64,000 nucleotides of DNA, taken from assembly GCF_034314165.1 (NCBI RefSeq), contig NZ_JAVIWK010000001.1, forward strand, positions 3,549,001 through 3,613,000. The letters run 5' to 3'. The notes under the pieces were generated by a model. The model made no database searches, had not been told where the DNA came from, and was given only the letters and a program-made list of their open reading frames with translations. The stretch comes from Pseudomonas sp. Bout1 (GTDB taxonomy: Bacteria > Pseudomonadota > Gammaproteobacteria > Pseudomonadales > Pseudomonadaceae). Positions 28,835 through 36,064 of this stretch are shown here, one piece after another. The translations under genes were made by a program, and so were the position numbers. Each line of letters opens with the position of its first letter. Within the stretch, counting starts at the first letter, position 1.

Positions 28835-28909
28835 TCACCACCCCGAAAAGACAGCGAATGAACAACCAGAACCAATAACGAACATGGCAAAGTAATAGAG
28901 CTGATCCAT
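28835..28909 (-). CDS. 24-residue hydrophobic peptide, candidate pVII/pIX (copy 1)
   Basis: ATG with TGAGG 7 nt upstream; reads MDQLYYFAMFVIGSGCSF then AVFSGW and stop. It is one short membrane helix. Its stop is one base from the pIII start (TGATATG), as in translationally coupled genes. Small hydrophobic virion proteins of about 30 residues cap the leading end of Ff filaments; this could be one, though position after pVIII differs from Ff. Confidence 0.5.
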   Translation of the reverse strand: MDQLYYFAMFVIGSGCSFAVFSGW

Positions 28910-28928
28910 GTAGCGGCCTCAGACTTTG

Positions 28929-28956
28929 AAAAAAAATGGGCGCCCGAAGACGCCCA
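28929..28956 (-). terminator. Rho-independent terminator after major coat gene (copy 1)
   Basis: Minus-strand stem TGGGCG / CGCCCA with an 8-nt loop followed by eight T. It sits 20 nt after the coat stop, before the peptide/pIII genes. Ff phages have the same arrangement after gene VIII, giving very high coat but low pIII expression. Confidence 0.85.
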
Positions 28957-28976
28957 GGTCATGCAGAGAGTGTTAT

Positions 28977-29204
28977 TTAACCGCGTAGGAAACCAAGTAC
29001 GATCTTCGCACCTTTAATACCGGCATAAACACCGGCGAGGATACCGGCCACAGCCAATACACCCACGGAAATGGTGCTAAAGTCGATCGAGGAAGTCAGT
29101 CCAGTGTAATCCCAAGCTGCTGCACCTTCAGCAGCGAAAACAGATGGGGCAGATACAGTAACGGCAACAGTAGAAATAGCTACAGCAAGCGACTTTTTGA
29201 ACAT
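28977..29204 (-). CDS. Major coat protein, pVIII-like (copy 1)
   Basis: 75 residues. Signal peptide 1-24 (SAPSVFA cleavage site) leaves a mature protein of 51 residues: amphipathic start AEGAAAWDYTG, a membrane helix (ISVGVLAVAGILAGVYAGI) and a Lys-containing end KGAKIVLGFLRG that would face the DNA. Size and layout match pVIII. TAAGGA is well placed before the ATG, and a terminator follows. Confidence 0.9.
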   Translation of the reverse strand: MFKKSLAVAISTVAVTVSAPSVFAAEGAAAWDYTGLTSSIDFSTISVGVLAVAGILAGVYAGIKGAKIVLGFLRG

Positions 29205-29213
29205 GGGTAATCC

Positions 29214-29438
29214 TTAGGATTGTTTTATGAAGTTTAAAATTGTCCGAATGCCCATAGACCCGACCATAAAGAACGCGACTAAGGTGAATCCGGCCCCAAA
29301 TGCTTGAGCCAAAACCGTTGGATCAAGCTGAGTCGGATCAAAAGGAGGCAAGTTATTGACGACCTCCCATGATGAAGAACAGACCGGAATACCACCCTCG
29401 GTTGAAATGTCGGATGGACAATAGAGGGTTCCAGACAT
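29214..29438 (-). CDS. Small membrane protein, possible minor virion component (copy 1)
   Basis: 74 residues: polar N-terminus with two Cys (LYCPSDISTEGGIPVCSSSW), then one membrane helix (FGAGFTLVAFFMVGSMGIRTIL). Its ATG overlaps the stop of the ssDNA-binding gene (TAATG), and it precedes the major coat gene by 9 nt. Similar one-helix genes lie at this spot in other inoviruses; pVII/pIX-like or assembly role is possible. Confidence 0.72.
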   Translation of the reverse strand: MSGTLYCPSDISTEGGIPVCSSSWEVVNNLPPFDPTQLDPTVLAQAFGAGFTLVAFFMVGSMGIRTILNFIKQS

Positions 29439-29734
29439 TACGCAGGCTTTTGAGTTGTAGAAGCAGCAGGAGCACCGGAATTAACACGGCGGCCTTGGCG
29501 AGGATCAACTTCAAAAATAAGGCGATCATCACGAACTTGCGCAATCACATCACATTCATACTTTCCAGGTTGAGGAACCTGCTGAGGGGTTTCTGCGTAG
29601 AATGTACATTTCTGCGGGTATGGAATATTTGGCAAATGAGCGTACGCTTCAAACATGCAATATGGTTTGCCTGACTTCGCAGCTGTACCGCTACGGTGAT
29701 TACCAGTTACTTCGACCACAATAGTATTAGACAT
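29438..29734 (-). CDS. ssDNA-binding protein, G5P-like (copy 1)
   Basis: 98 residues with an OB-fold-like strand pattern (TIVVEVTGNHRSG, PYCMFEAYAHL, GKYECDVIAQVRDDRLIFEVDP) and a disordered tail. It would coat the phage single strand made by rolling-circle replication and hold it for packaging. Position between replication and coat genes is the normal place for gene V. Confidence 0.78.
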   Translation of the reverse strand: MSNTIVVEVTGNHRSGTAAKSGKPYCMFEAYAHLPNIPYPQKCTFYAETPQQVPQPGKYECDVIAQVRDDRLIFEVDPRQGRRVNSGAPAASTTQKPA

Positions 29735-29744
29735 GATGATGCCC

Positions 29745-30020
29745 TTATCTCAATGTTGGAAAGCCAGGAACGGTGCCGGGCTTACGGTATGCCCAACTGG
29801 GCGCAATGGCTTCAGGATTACGCCTGAAGGTTTTGAATTTTCGTGCAGCACGTTGACGGGTTACTTCTTGCTGAGCCAATGCAGATAAAAACAAGCGCAT
29901 AAGACTATTAATCCCAGCACGTTCATCACATTGAGGATTGTTGAGAGCATTTAAGAATTCCATTTCAACTGCAAAACGTAGATTTTGATAAGCAACCCTA
30001 TCCATCAAAAACCCATCCAT
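29745..30020 (-). CDS. Hypothetical phage protein, 91 residues (copy 1)
   Basis: Not recognised. Mostly helical and basic (QEVTRQRAARKFKTFRRNPEAI). Its start overlaps the preceding gene by 16 nt, so it is part of the rep-ssb-coat operon. A Met at residue 6 is an alternative start. Confidence 0.65.
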   Translation of the reverse strand: MDGFLMDRVAYQNLRFAVEMEFLNALNNPQCDERAGINSLMRLFLSALAQQEVTRQRAARKFKTFRRNPEAIAPSWAYRKPGTVPGFPTLR

Positions 30021-30238
30021 TCGGCGATACAGGTTGTTCCTGTTTCTTGACGCTCAACAAACCAAATGCGCTCAGGTTTAACGCCCTGCTCTTTTCGAGC
30101 CTCAACAACCCTAAGTGTCTGTTCTACCTGTTGAGCAAGAACAGGATTAATAAAAGAATTCTGTACTTGTTGTTGTTCAGCTAAACGGCGTTTCTGACAA
30201 CTTGTAAGTTGAGCGCCTTGAAAACTGACAGTTCTCAC
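30005..30238 (-). CDS. Hypothetical phage protein, 77 residues (copy 1)
   Basis: Not recognised. Gln/Arg-rich helical protein (CQKRRLAEQQQVQNSFINPVLAQQVEQTLRVVEARK) with a C-terminal GTTCIAEWMGF. Its ATG overlaps the replication gene stop by 4 nt (ATGA), so translation is coupled. Confidence 0.65.
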   Translation of the reverse strand: MRTVSFQGAQLTSCQKRRLAEQQQVQNSFINPVLAQQVEQTLRVVEARKEQGVKPERIWFVERQETGTTCIAEWMGF

Positions 30239-31365
30239 GCTGCAACCTGATGCAGATGATTAGGGCGTTGATACCAAGTTGGAACAGCCAAGGGACTTTT
30301 CGTTACTTCTCGACACTGGCGGACAAATACCGGTGCAAAACGACTGGTATCACAGGCGTTACGAATGTTGATCCCGATTTTGTTAAGACGAGCAGCATGA
30401 GTTTCAAAAGCACGCTGAGACAAACCGTGATGATGGCCACTCATCCAAAGTATGGCGTAAGAGGAAGTAGCATTAGCAGAAGCCCTGCCCTTACAAATAC
30501 CATGTTCAATTAGTTTGTCAGCAATACTCTGAAGGTCCATTGCAGTCACCTTTAACTTTTCATCTATTTTTAGAAACTCACTGTGGAGTTCGGCTAAACG
30601 CCTTTCATCGAATAAGCCCCAATAACAAAGGGCCTCACGCTGTAAATATTCGCTCTTAAGCTCTTGTTCCATGCGAACCACGCCTTCTTGTGCGCAGTAA
30701 TTTTTAACTCGCTGAACGTATTTGTATTCTTCTGATCCTTCACCAAAGGCCCGTTTAATCTTTGGAAGGCAGTTCTGATCCATTTCAAAAGCCTTGTCAT
30801 ATGCCTTTCGATATTGGAGGCGTCCGCCTTTGCCATTTCCTTTGGACGTCCAAGCAACAGTGCGACCATTGGGATACAGAAAACCGATGGAGTGTCCGAT
30901 TCGCTGGCTAGAAACACCGCGCAAATAGGCAAGAACATTGCCCTCCCCCAATGAAACATTGGTGGTCAGATCTATCCGTTCAATCTTTGCCCCATCGGCG
31001 ATACGGTCGCCGGATTTGGCTCCTGACTCACCTTGGCGAATATCAATGCGAGTGCAGCGGGTAAAACCTGGGAGACCGTATTCACGTAAAAGTGCGTTGT
31101 ATACCGAGACGCATTGCTCGATAGAGGTGAAACCAAACAAGTTGTCGAGCCGCCCTACCCGGCTGGGATTTCCTTCAACGCGGATCTTGCGACCCTGAAC
31201 GTGAATCGTGACCGAAGTCGAAAAACTAGCCTCATGCTTGAAACGCGGCTGACGAGTGCTAAGGACTTCGTTTGTGTTGGCATCAATCGTCAGGGTAAAC
31301 ACGTCGCACACGAGAGGTAGGTCATGGTCGTGCTCCTGCGATACGGTTAGCCAGTCTATGAACAT
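30235..31365 (-). CDS. Rolling-circle replication initiator, gpII/Phage_CRI-like (copy 1)
   Basis: 376 residues. Starts MFIDWLTVSQEHDHDLP, the typical opening of the phage replication protein CRI family, with RCTRIDIRQG and YRKAYDKAFEMD as further family-like stretches and RMEQELKSEYL later. It would nick the double-stranded origin and start plus-strand synthesis. First gene of the minus-strand operon and divergent from the repressor across an operator-rich 157 nt. Confidence 0.85.
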   Translation of the reverse strand: MFIDWLTVSQEHDHDLPLVCDVFTLTIDANTNEVLSTRQPRFKHEASFSTSVTIHVQGRKIRVEGNPSRVGRLDNLFGFTSIEQCVSVYNALLREYGLPGFTRCTRIDIRQGESGAKSGDRIADGAKIERIDLTTNVSLGEGNVLAYLRGVSSQRIGHSIGFLYPNGRTVAWTSKGNGKGGRLQYRKAYDKAFEMDQNCLPKIKRAFGEGSEEYKYVQRVKNYCAQEGVVRMEQELKSEYLQREALCYWGLFDERRLAELHSEFLKIDEKLKVTAMDLQSIADKLIEHGICKGRASANATSSYAILWMSGHHHGLSQRAFETHAARLNKIGINIRNACDTSRFAPVFVRQCREVTKSPLAVPTWYQRPNHLHQVAA

Positions 31366-31391
31366 CCGAGAGCCTTACTAACAAGTCTAAA

Positions 31392-31507
31392 GCGGTTAAC
31401 TGCATCCAAAAGGACGGTATTCCGCAATGATAGGCGGTCTTCCGTTTGAGTCAAGAGAAAAAGAACGGTTTTTAGCTGATACTTGCTCTATAGAAACGGT
31501 AAACCGC
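31392..31507. promoter_or_regulatory. Five-site operator array in rep/repressor intergenic region (copy 1)
   Basis: Five 12-bp sites of form RCGGTnnnCCGY: GCGGTTAACTGC (31392), ACGGTATTCCGC (31414), GCGGTCTTCCGT (31434), ACGGTTTTTAGC (31465), ACGGTAAACCGC (31496). Start-to-start distances are 22, 20, 31 and 31 nt, i.e. two or three helical turns, so all face one side of the DNA. Presumed binding sites of the adjacent repressor. Confidence 0.65.
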
Positions 31508-31522
31508 ATTCGGAGACGCAAA

Positions 31523-31945
31523 ATGGGCATCGGCACGCGGATCAGGCAAGAGCGGCTCAAGCAAGGTCTTGAGCTGAAGGAGCTAGCAAAATTGAGTGGC
31601 ATCCCGGAGCGGACGCTTGCAGACATCGAGCGTGAGGTTTCGAGCCCGCGAGCAGAAAACCTGAAAAAGGTGATTATCTCGTTGGGCTGTTCAGCTGATC
31701 AGATTATGTTCGACGACGACGAGCTCACCGAAGACGGGGACTTGGCCTTACTCGTGCGCGAATTAGGGAAAACTGAAGAAGAAACCCGACAGACAGTTAA
31801 GCGAGTAATCCGAGCAATGCTGGTTCAGGAGCGCGTCTTTGAGCTAGAGAAAATTCGCAACTTCGACGACGCTCACAGAGAAGAAAACAAGCAGCGGCAG
31901 AACCTCGCCATGCCATTGAAGCGCTACGAAAAAACGAGTAAGTGA
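31523..31945 (+). CDS. Phage repressor, XRE-family (copy 1)
   Basis: 140 residues. HTH_3 domain at about 3-60 (IGTRIRQERLKQGLELKELAKLSGIPERTLADIERE), then an acidic hinge (FDDDELTEDGD) and a charged helical C-terminus likely for oligomerisation. GGAGA 6 nt before the chosen ATG; the frame is open 32 codons further up through the operator sites. Divergent from rep, it is the functional equivalent of RstR in CTXphi or the C repressor in Pf phages. Confidence 0.87.
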   Translation: MGIGTRIRQERLKQGLELKELAKLSGIPERTLADIEREVSSPRAENLKKVIISLGCSADQIMFDDDELTEDGDLALLVRELGKTEEETRQTVKRVIRAMLVQERVFELEKIRNFDDAHREENKQRQNLAMPLKRYEKTSK

Positions 31946-31974
31946 AGTCGGAAACCGAAGAAGTCTTCGGTAAA

Positions 31975-31998
31975 GTGGGGGTGTAACAGCACCCCCAC
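31975..31998 (+). terminator. Strong hairpin after repressor gene (copy 1)
   Basis: GTGGGGGTG / CACCCCCAC, 9 perfect pairs with a 6-nt loop; an upstream CCGAAGA/TCTTCGG repeat precedes it. No T-run, so it may only attenuate transcription into the small gene that follows. Confidence 0.5.
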
Positions 31999-32024
31999 CC
32001 TCATAAGGCAGGAAACAGCAGCTT

Positions 32025-32195
32025 ATGAAATCTGAAGCGGAGCGAAAACGTAGGGACGAGGCAATTGCCCTTGTGAGACTGCTCGCAATCAGTTCTGAGC
32101 AGTATGCGCAGGGAAAATATTGCTCAACAGACGAATTGAAAGCTCGTCTAAGGTTGTTTTCTCAACGGTCCGCAGAGAAAAAGACAGGCCAATAA
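32025..32195 (+). CDS. 56-residue antitoxin-like phage protein (copy 1)
   Basis: Reads [20 protein letters not shown] then [23 protein letters not shown] and a basic tail. The pattern LVRLLAxSxEQYxxGKxxxxDELxxRL resembles the C-terminal half of Phd/ParD-like antitoxins (LLKLLALGxxQIxxGxxxPLDEVxxRL). AGGAAA lies about 11 nt before the ATG. Downstream of the repressor on the same strand; no toxin partner is visible beside it. Confidence 0.6.
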   Translation: MKSEAERKRRDEAIALVRLLAISSEQYAQGKYCSTDELKARLRLFSQRSAEKKTGQ

Positions 32196-32515
32196 CGCGC
32201 TAGGAAATCGGACCTGCCGGGACCTAGTCAGCGGTAGCGCTGCAAGTCACGGAACCGTGAAGGCTACGCGAACGGTCTGGAAAACCACCCTGGTAGATCA
32301 GGGCGCGAAATGGCACCACGTCGACTACAGGCGATTTGAACGCGACAAAAAACCCCAGGGGTCTAACGGACGCTGGGGTTTTTCTTTGAGGAAAGATCGG
32401 CCGGCTTTGCCGGGTATCGGCGCGGAAAAAGTAGGTTTCCACCATGAAAAGGATTAGCGCCTAATGCCCTTCGGGCAGGTCGAGGTCAGCAAGATTAAAG
32501 GGGCTGATACTCAAC
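32196..32515. other. Hairpin-rich non-coding phage region, candidate origin/packaging zone (copy 1)
   Basis: About 320 nt with many small palindromes (GTAGCGCTGC, CACGGAACCGTG, GCCGGCTTTGCCGG, GCCCTTCGGGC) around a strong bidirectional terminator and no convincing gene. In Ff phages the replication origins and packaging hairpin lie in such a region. Which element is which cannot be read directly. Confidence 0.45.
32347..32384. terminator. Bidirectional rho-independent terminator (copy 1)
   Basis: AAAAACCCCAG and CTGGGGTTTTT form an 11-bp perfect stem with poly-T on both strands. It ends the repressor/antitoxin-like transcript and the convergent minus-strand transcript of the 136-residue gene. 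Confidence 0.88.
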
Positions 32516-32926
32516 TCACTGATCTGGCCGTGAAAATACAGAAAGACCTGCTTCAAAGGTCCAATCACGAACCGTATCAAGGCATTCGCCTGCGTGATAT
32601 TTCCACTGTTCAGCCTGATCAAGCCGTGAGTTTACAGCGCTCAAAACCTCAGCATCTTCAGTGACCACAAGCTGAGATTTTTTGGAAAGAACGTAGTGGT
32701 ATTGGCACAGCTTGAGATAGTGCTCCTGCAGCTCAGATATCTTGACCAATGAAATCTCATGATCACCAGACATGGCTCGCTGAAATTGCATGTAGCTTTC
32801 CTCCGCATTTTTGGATTTATGAATCCAGAAAATACGAAACTCATTGATTCTCTTGCCCTTTGCGTTCTTGAAAGCTTCTGCTACAGAAACTTCTTCCAGC
32901 GATTTTACTAACTCATCTTCAGTCAT
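32516..32926 (-). CDS. Hypothetical phage cargo protein, 136 residues (copy 1)
   Basis: Not recognised. Acidic and helical (MTEDELVKSLEEVSVAEAF; SELQEHYLKLCQYHYVLSKKSQLVVTEDAEV), no signal peptide or membrane helix. AAAGGG lies just upstream of the chosen ATG; the frame extends 24 codons up without support. Its base composition matches other phage genes. It lies outside the core replication/structural operon, where accessory functions such as immunity are common. Confidence 0.65.
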   Translation of the reverse strand: MTEDELVKSLEEVSVAEAFKNAKGKRINEFRIFWIHKSKNAEESYMQFQRAMSGDHEISLVKISELQEHYLKLCQYHYVLSKKSQLVVTEDAEVLSAVNSRLDQAEQWKYHAGECLDTVRDWTFEAGLSVFSRPDQ

Positions 32927-33028
32927 AAATGCCCTTTGAAAATTGGTGATCAGCTCCAACTTCTGAATATAGAAGGCGCGGTAAAGGCAGGTCAACAATA
33001 GGGATTTTAGTTTTTAGATAAAGAGGTA

Positions 33029-33083
33029 TTTGATAGCAGATTTTGCAAAACGGAACGTAACCTGGTCAGCTTTTGCTATCAAA
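33029..33083. repeat. 10-bp inverted repeat between two phage cargo genes (copy 1)
   Basis: TTTGATAGCA (33029-33038) and TGCTATCAAA (33074-33083) pair perfectly around 35 nt. Could be a single-strand hairpin (packaging or minus-strand origin) or an operator. A GGCGAT...TTCGCC stem with T-run just right of it (about 33090-33118) probably ends the 87-residue gene. Confidence 0.5.
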
Positions 33084-33132
33084 AAAGGAACGGCGAAATC
33101 CTGAGAGATCGCCTTTATGTAAACGCTGAAAC

Positions 33133-33396
33133 TCAATCAAAAACGCGCTTAACACTGACTCGCTGCTGATCTGGTGAACCGGCAGCCGCTTCCAAAAACT
33201 GAACGTCAAAAATCTGATAGCTCTCAGATTTCCCTGTAGGGAGACTTCGGACCACTGCGTCTTTAGGTGACAGCTCCTCGCTCGTAACTAGGTACATTTC
33301 TGTGCCATCCACGCTTCCGCGAAGCTTTAAAACTGAACCGTCAGGCTTAGTGACAACGAAAACGTCAGGGTAAGCCCAGTCGTCTGGATTACTCAT
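33133..33396 (-). CDS. Hypothetical phage cargo protein, 87 residues (copy 1)
   Basis: Not recognised. Soluble, probably beta-rich (YPDVFVVTKPDGSVLKLRGSVDG; YQIFDVQFLEAAAG). AAGGAG 5 nt before the chosen ATG is strong; the open frame extends 31 codons into the attachment region without support. It is the first gene inside the right end of the unit. Confidence 0.68.
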   Translation of the reverse strand: MSNPDDWAYPDVFVVTKPDGSVLKLRGSVDGTEMYLVTSEELSPKDAVVRSLPTGKSESYQIFDVQFLEAAAGSPDQQRVSVKRVFD

Positions 33397-33481
33397 ATCA
33401 ACTCCTTCTGAAGGCCAGGAAGGCCAATATAGAAATGGCATTTTACCATGCATTCTGAAGGTCGTTTTTAACCAGGAAAGG

Positions 33482-33598
33482 CCACGCATAATGCACGCTA
33501 TGTGTAAATCAGCAGCCGGGGCTGCGCGATTTTCCCGGCAGCTGACTCGTCCAGCAGGACGGCTTCGCTAACATAACGTGCACCACATTATGCGAACC
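33482..33598. other. attP-type junction between copies 1 and 2: two inverted dif-like sites
   Basis: attP1-like site (33482-33509): GCATAATG-CACG-CTATGTGTAAAT, a dif in reverse orientation. attP2-like site (33570-33598): AACATAA, 11-nt spacer CGTGCACCACA, then TTATGCGAACC. The two could pair in single-stranded DNA to form one dif-like hairpin with a bulged GTGGTG, as in the CTXphi attP(+). The stretch between holds further stem sequences (CAGC..CCGGG / CCCGGCAGCTG). Confidence 0.75.
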
Positions 33599-33656
33599 TT
33601 CGTATTGGGGTGTCAGGGTCAGTGGAGGTCAGATTTCAAGCTAGGCACTGCCGTTT

Positions 33657-34646
33657 TCATCGCCCTAAAGGTTCGTACTCTGCAATCTCTTCAATACGCT
33701 TTTTGACCGTTTCTTCACGGGCCTTTGCATAAATCAGCGGCCAAATAGTTCCACCTTCAGCGCGGCTACCTCCAGCAGTAAAATTTCCCCAGATGTCAGA
33801 GTATGCTTCCCAAGCTCGTTGCGATTCTTCAAAAAGGTGATTTTGCTCATCTGAGATTTCAAAATCGCTCCTAAGCTTGGCAATGGCAGTCTCCATAATC
33901 TGCGTTTGATACTGAAGAGATTCACCCGCAGCAATGTTCATATCTGTTTGCGTCAAAGGTGCGCCTGGGAAAAGCGTTTCAGCTATCAACTCATCCGAAG
34001 CCTTTAAAAACGCGATGCAGTGTTCAAAGCACGACTCGATTTCCTGTGAGTTGATTTCATACGCTGAAGCAATCTCATGACAAATAATGTGCCGCAGTTC
34101 GAATGTACGTTTTACTCCTGCAAAAACTCTATTTGGATCTTGCAATACAGGTGCTAAAGGTTCATTTAGTATTTCTACAGCCCAACGATCGTGGACTGTG
34201 CGCAAAGCCACGACAAAATCTTTCCCTAAAAGAATTCCAAGCCACTTGTTTATATGTTCGAAGCTACTGATTGAAACACTGTGAGCAACCATCTCACCAA
34301 CAGTGATTGTCTTGCCATGGATTGCTCTTAAGATTGAAAAATCAATCTTTTGTCCTGTCGCCTCAGCATTACTCAAAAATGGTTCTCCAGCGTCTATAAG
34401 CTCCTGGATCACCATTCGAAAGTAACCTTCGATGCACGCTATTAAAGCGACAGGGAAATACTTAATAAACTCAGGATCTACGTCCTTTCGTGCTTCAAAT
34501 GCTTGCGCCATAGCCGAAAGTCGGATGGGTAACTCTGTCATGGAGGACCCGAAGCGACGGCGCTGACGAATTTCTGAGATTTCTTGGATAATATCTCGAG
34601 TGCGGCTCATAGATGGACCATTTCCCGGCTGTTTAGCAGCCCACAT
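33657..34646 (-). CDS. HEPN-like / LprI-like fusion (copy 2)
   Basis: Protein identical to the copy-1 version at 24026. Confidence 0.7.
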   Translation of the reverse strand: MWAAKQPGNGPSMSRTRDIIQEISEIRQRRRFGSSMTELPIRLSAMAQAFEARKDVDPEFIKYFPVALIACIEGYFRMVIQELIDAGEPFLSNAEATGQKIDFSILRAIHGKTITVGEMVAHSVSISSFEHINKWLGILLGKDFVVALRTVHDRWAVEILNEPLAPVLQDPNRVFAGVKRTFELRHIICHEIASAYEINSQEIESCFEHCIAFLKASDELIAETLFPGAPLTQTDMNIAAGESLQYQTQIMETAIAKLRSDFEISDEQNHLFEESQRAWEAYSDIWGNFTAGGSRAEGGTIWPLIYAKAREETVKKRIEEIAEYEPLGR

Positions 34647-34763
34647 TAGCTCAAGTCACAGCAGGGAAATGAATAAATAGGGGATAAATCCTGCTATTAT
34701 TCTCTCCTTAAGAAGATCCAGTTATAACTATACTAAATAGTCCTTTAGTTTAGTTATATTAAA

Positions 34764-36011
34764 TCATCGATCAACCAGCCTCGGTGTCAGAAAAAGAACA
34801 AGCTCCGTACTGGTAGAAACCTTGGACTTACTAGTGAAAAGCCACTTGAAGCCAGGGATTTTGCCAAAGAAAGGCACACCCTTAGTCACGGTGCTTTCAA
34901 CGTCTGAGTAAACACCCCCCAAAGCAACTGTCTGGCCGAATCCGGAAAAAACACGCGACGTTAGGGACGTTGTCTTTATAGGTGGCACCCCATTCATTGC
35001 GTTCGAATAATCCGGCTCATTCTTCGACAGAATGACATCAAGCAAAACACCCTTCTCGTTCACTAAAGGTGTGACGTCCAAAGACAGAGCAGCTTCTTTA
35101 AAAGAAATCGACGTTGAGCCCTCACCGGCAGATTGTTGGTAAGGAACCTGAGAGCCTTTTACGATCTTGGCCTGATGCCGGTCAGATGTGTAAACCCGAG
35201 GACTGGAGATCACCCTGCCCTTACCAAGCTGCTCCATAGCACTCAATGTTGCATCAAGACTCACTGCCCTTGAAACAATGCCGACACCTGCGACAGCAGC
35301 AGATGAGAGCCCTAAAGGGACAGAACCCACAACAGTTCCAGCACCACTACCGATAGAACCGCCCCACTCCACTCCTAAGTTTTTAGAATAGGAGCGATCT
35401 ACTTCAACTATCCGAGCCTCGATCATGACTTGCTTACGCGAGTAATCGACAGCGGCAATCAGAGTTTTAAGCTGAGCTAAACGCGCCTTACTCATTCTGG
35501 CAACGATGATCGAAGAACCGTCCTCAAAAGACAGAGTCTCACCAGGATCGAGAGGAAACGCTTTTATTGCATCCGACGCCAAAATGTTATGTACCTTGAG
35601 GATCGAAATATCAAAGGAATTGACGGCAAAAGACGCGCCGGTGTGTATTTTCTGATCTTGACCAGGTGCATAAGCATTTGCTGAGTATGAATCACCTGGA
35701 CGAGGATAAGCACTAACACGTAGAAAATTACCTTCGACTGTATATAAAAGCCCCTTAAGAGACGTCACATATTCAATTGCCTCATCCCAGCTCACATCCT
35801 TCATTCGCATAGAAAGTGAACCACGGATGTTCTCATCTAAAACAAGATTCAAGCCGCGATAATCGGCCAAAAGTTGTAGTGCTGACGAAACCTGAATGGT
35901 CTGAAAATCAAAAGTCAGTTGCTGGGGAGCGGTTTCTGCCTGGGCAAAGGAAACAAAGAAAAATAAGAATGCAGCAACGTAGAGGCGGCACAGGGACTTA
36001 AGGGTATTCAT
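34764..36011 (-). CDS. Phage secretin, pIV-like (copy 2)
   Basis: Protein identical to copy 1, including the signal peptide. Confidence 0.92.
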   Translation of the reverse strand: MNTLKSLCRLYVAAFLFFFVSFAQAETAPQQLTFDFQTIQVSSALQLLADYRGLNLVLDENIRGSLSMRMKDVSWDEAIEYVTSLKGLLYTVEGNFLRVSAYPRPGDSYSANAYAPGQDQKIHTGASFAVNSFDISILKVHNILASDAIKAFPLDPGETLSFEDGSSIIVARMSKARLAQLKTLIAAVDYSRKQVMIEARIVEVDRSYSKNLGVEWGGSIGSGAGTVVGSVPLGLSSAAVAGVGIVSRAVSLDATLSAMEQLGKGRVISSPRVYTSDRHQAKIVKGSQVPYQQSAGEGSTSISFKEAALSLDVTPLVNEKGVLLDVILSKNEPDYSNAMNGVPPIKTTSLTSRVFSGFGQTVALGGVYSDVESTVTKGVPFFGKIPGFKWLFTSKSKVSTSTELVLFLTPRLVDR

Positions 36012-36064
36012 GACATGAGTTCCAGGGCACTGGTTGATTAATCGGGGTCGGTCTTAGCGCTACG

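Larger units (their letters stand above)
23957..33587 (-). mobile_element. Filamentous phage (inovirus) prophage, copy 1, 9631 bp
   Basis: Left-most of three head-to-tail units. Boundaries are set at the XerC exchange point (CA|TTATGCG), which recurs at each unit end. The structural module runs right to left: replication, ssDNA binding, coat, adhesin, pVI-like, Zot, secretin. A plus-strand repressor lies upstream. All parts expected of a self-sufficient inovirus are present and intact. Confidence 0.93.

Noticed and set aside
30594..30959. 121-codon minus-strand frame inside the replication gene, as a gpX-like product
   Set aside because: It is in another reading frame from rep, so it cannot be an internal restart of the same protein; composition is shadow-like.
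32257..32457. 66-codon plus-strand frame in the phage (and its antisense partner at 32224-32445)
   Set aside because: It runs straight through a strong bidirectional terminator stem and has no ribosome site.
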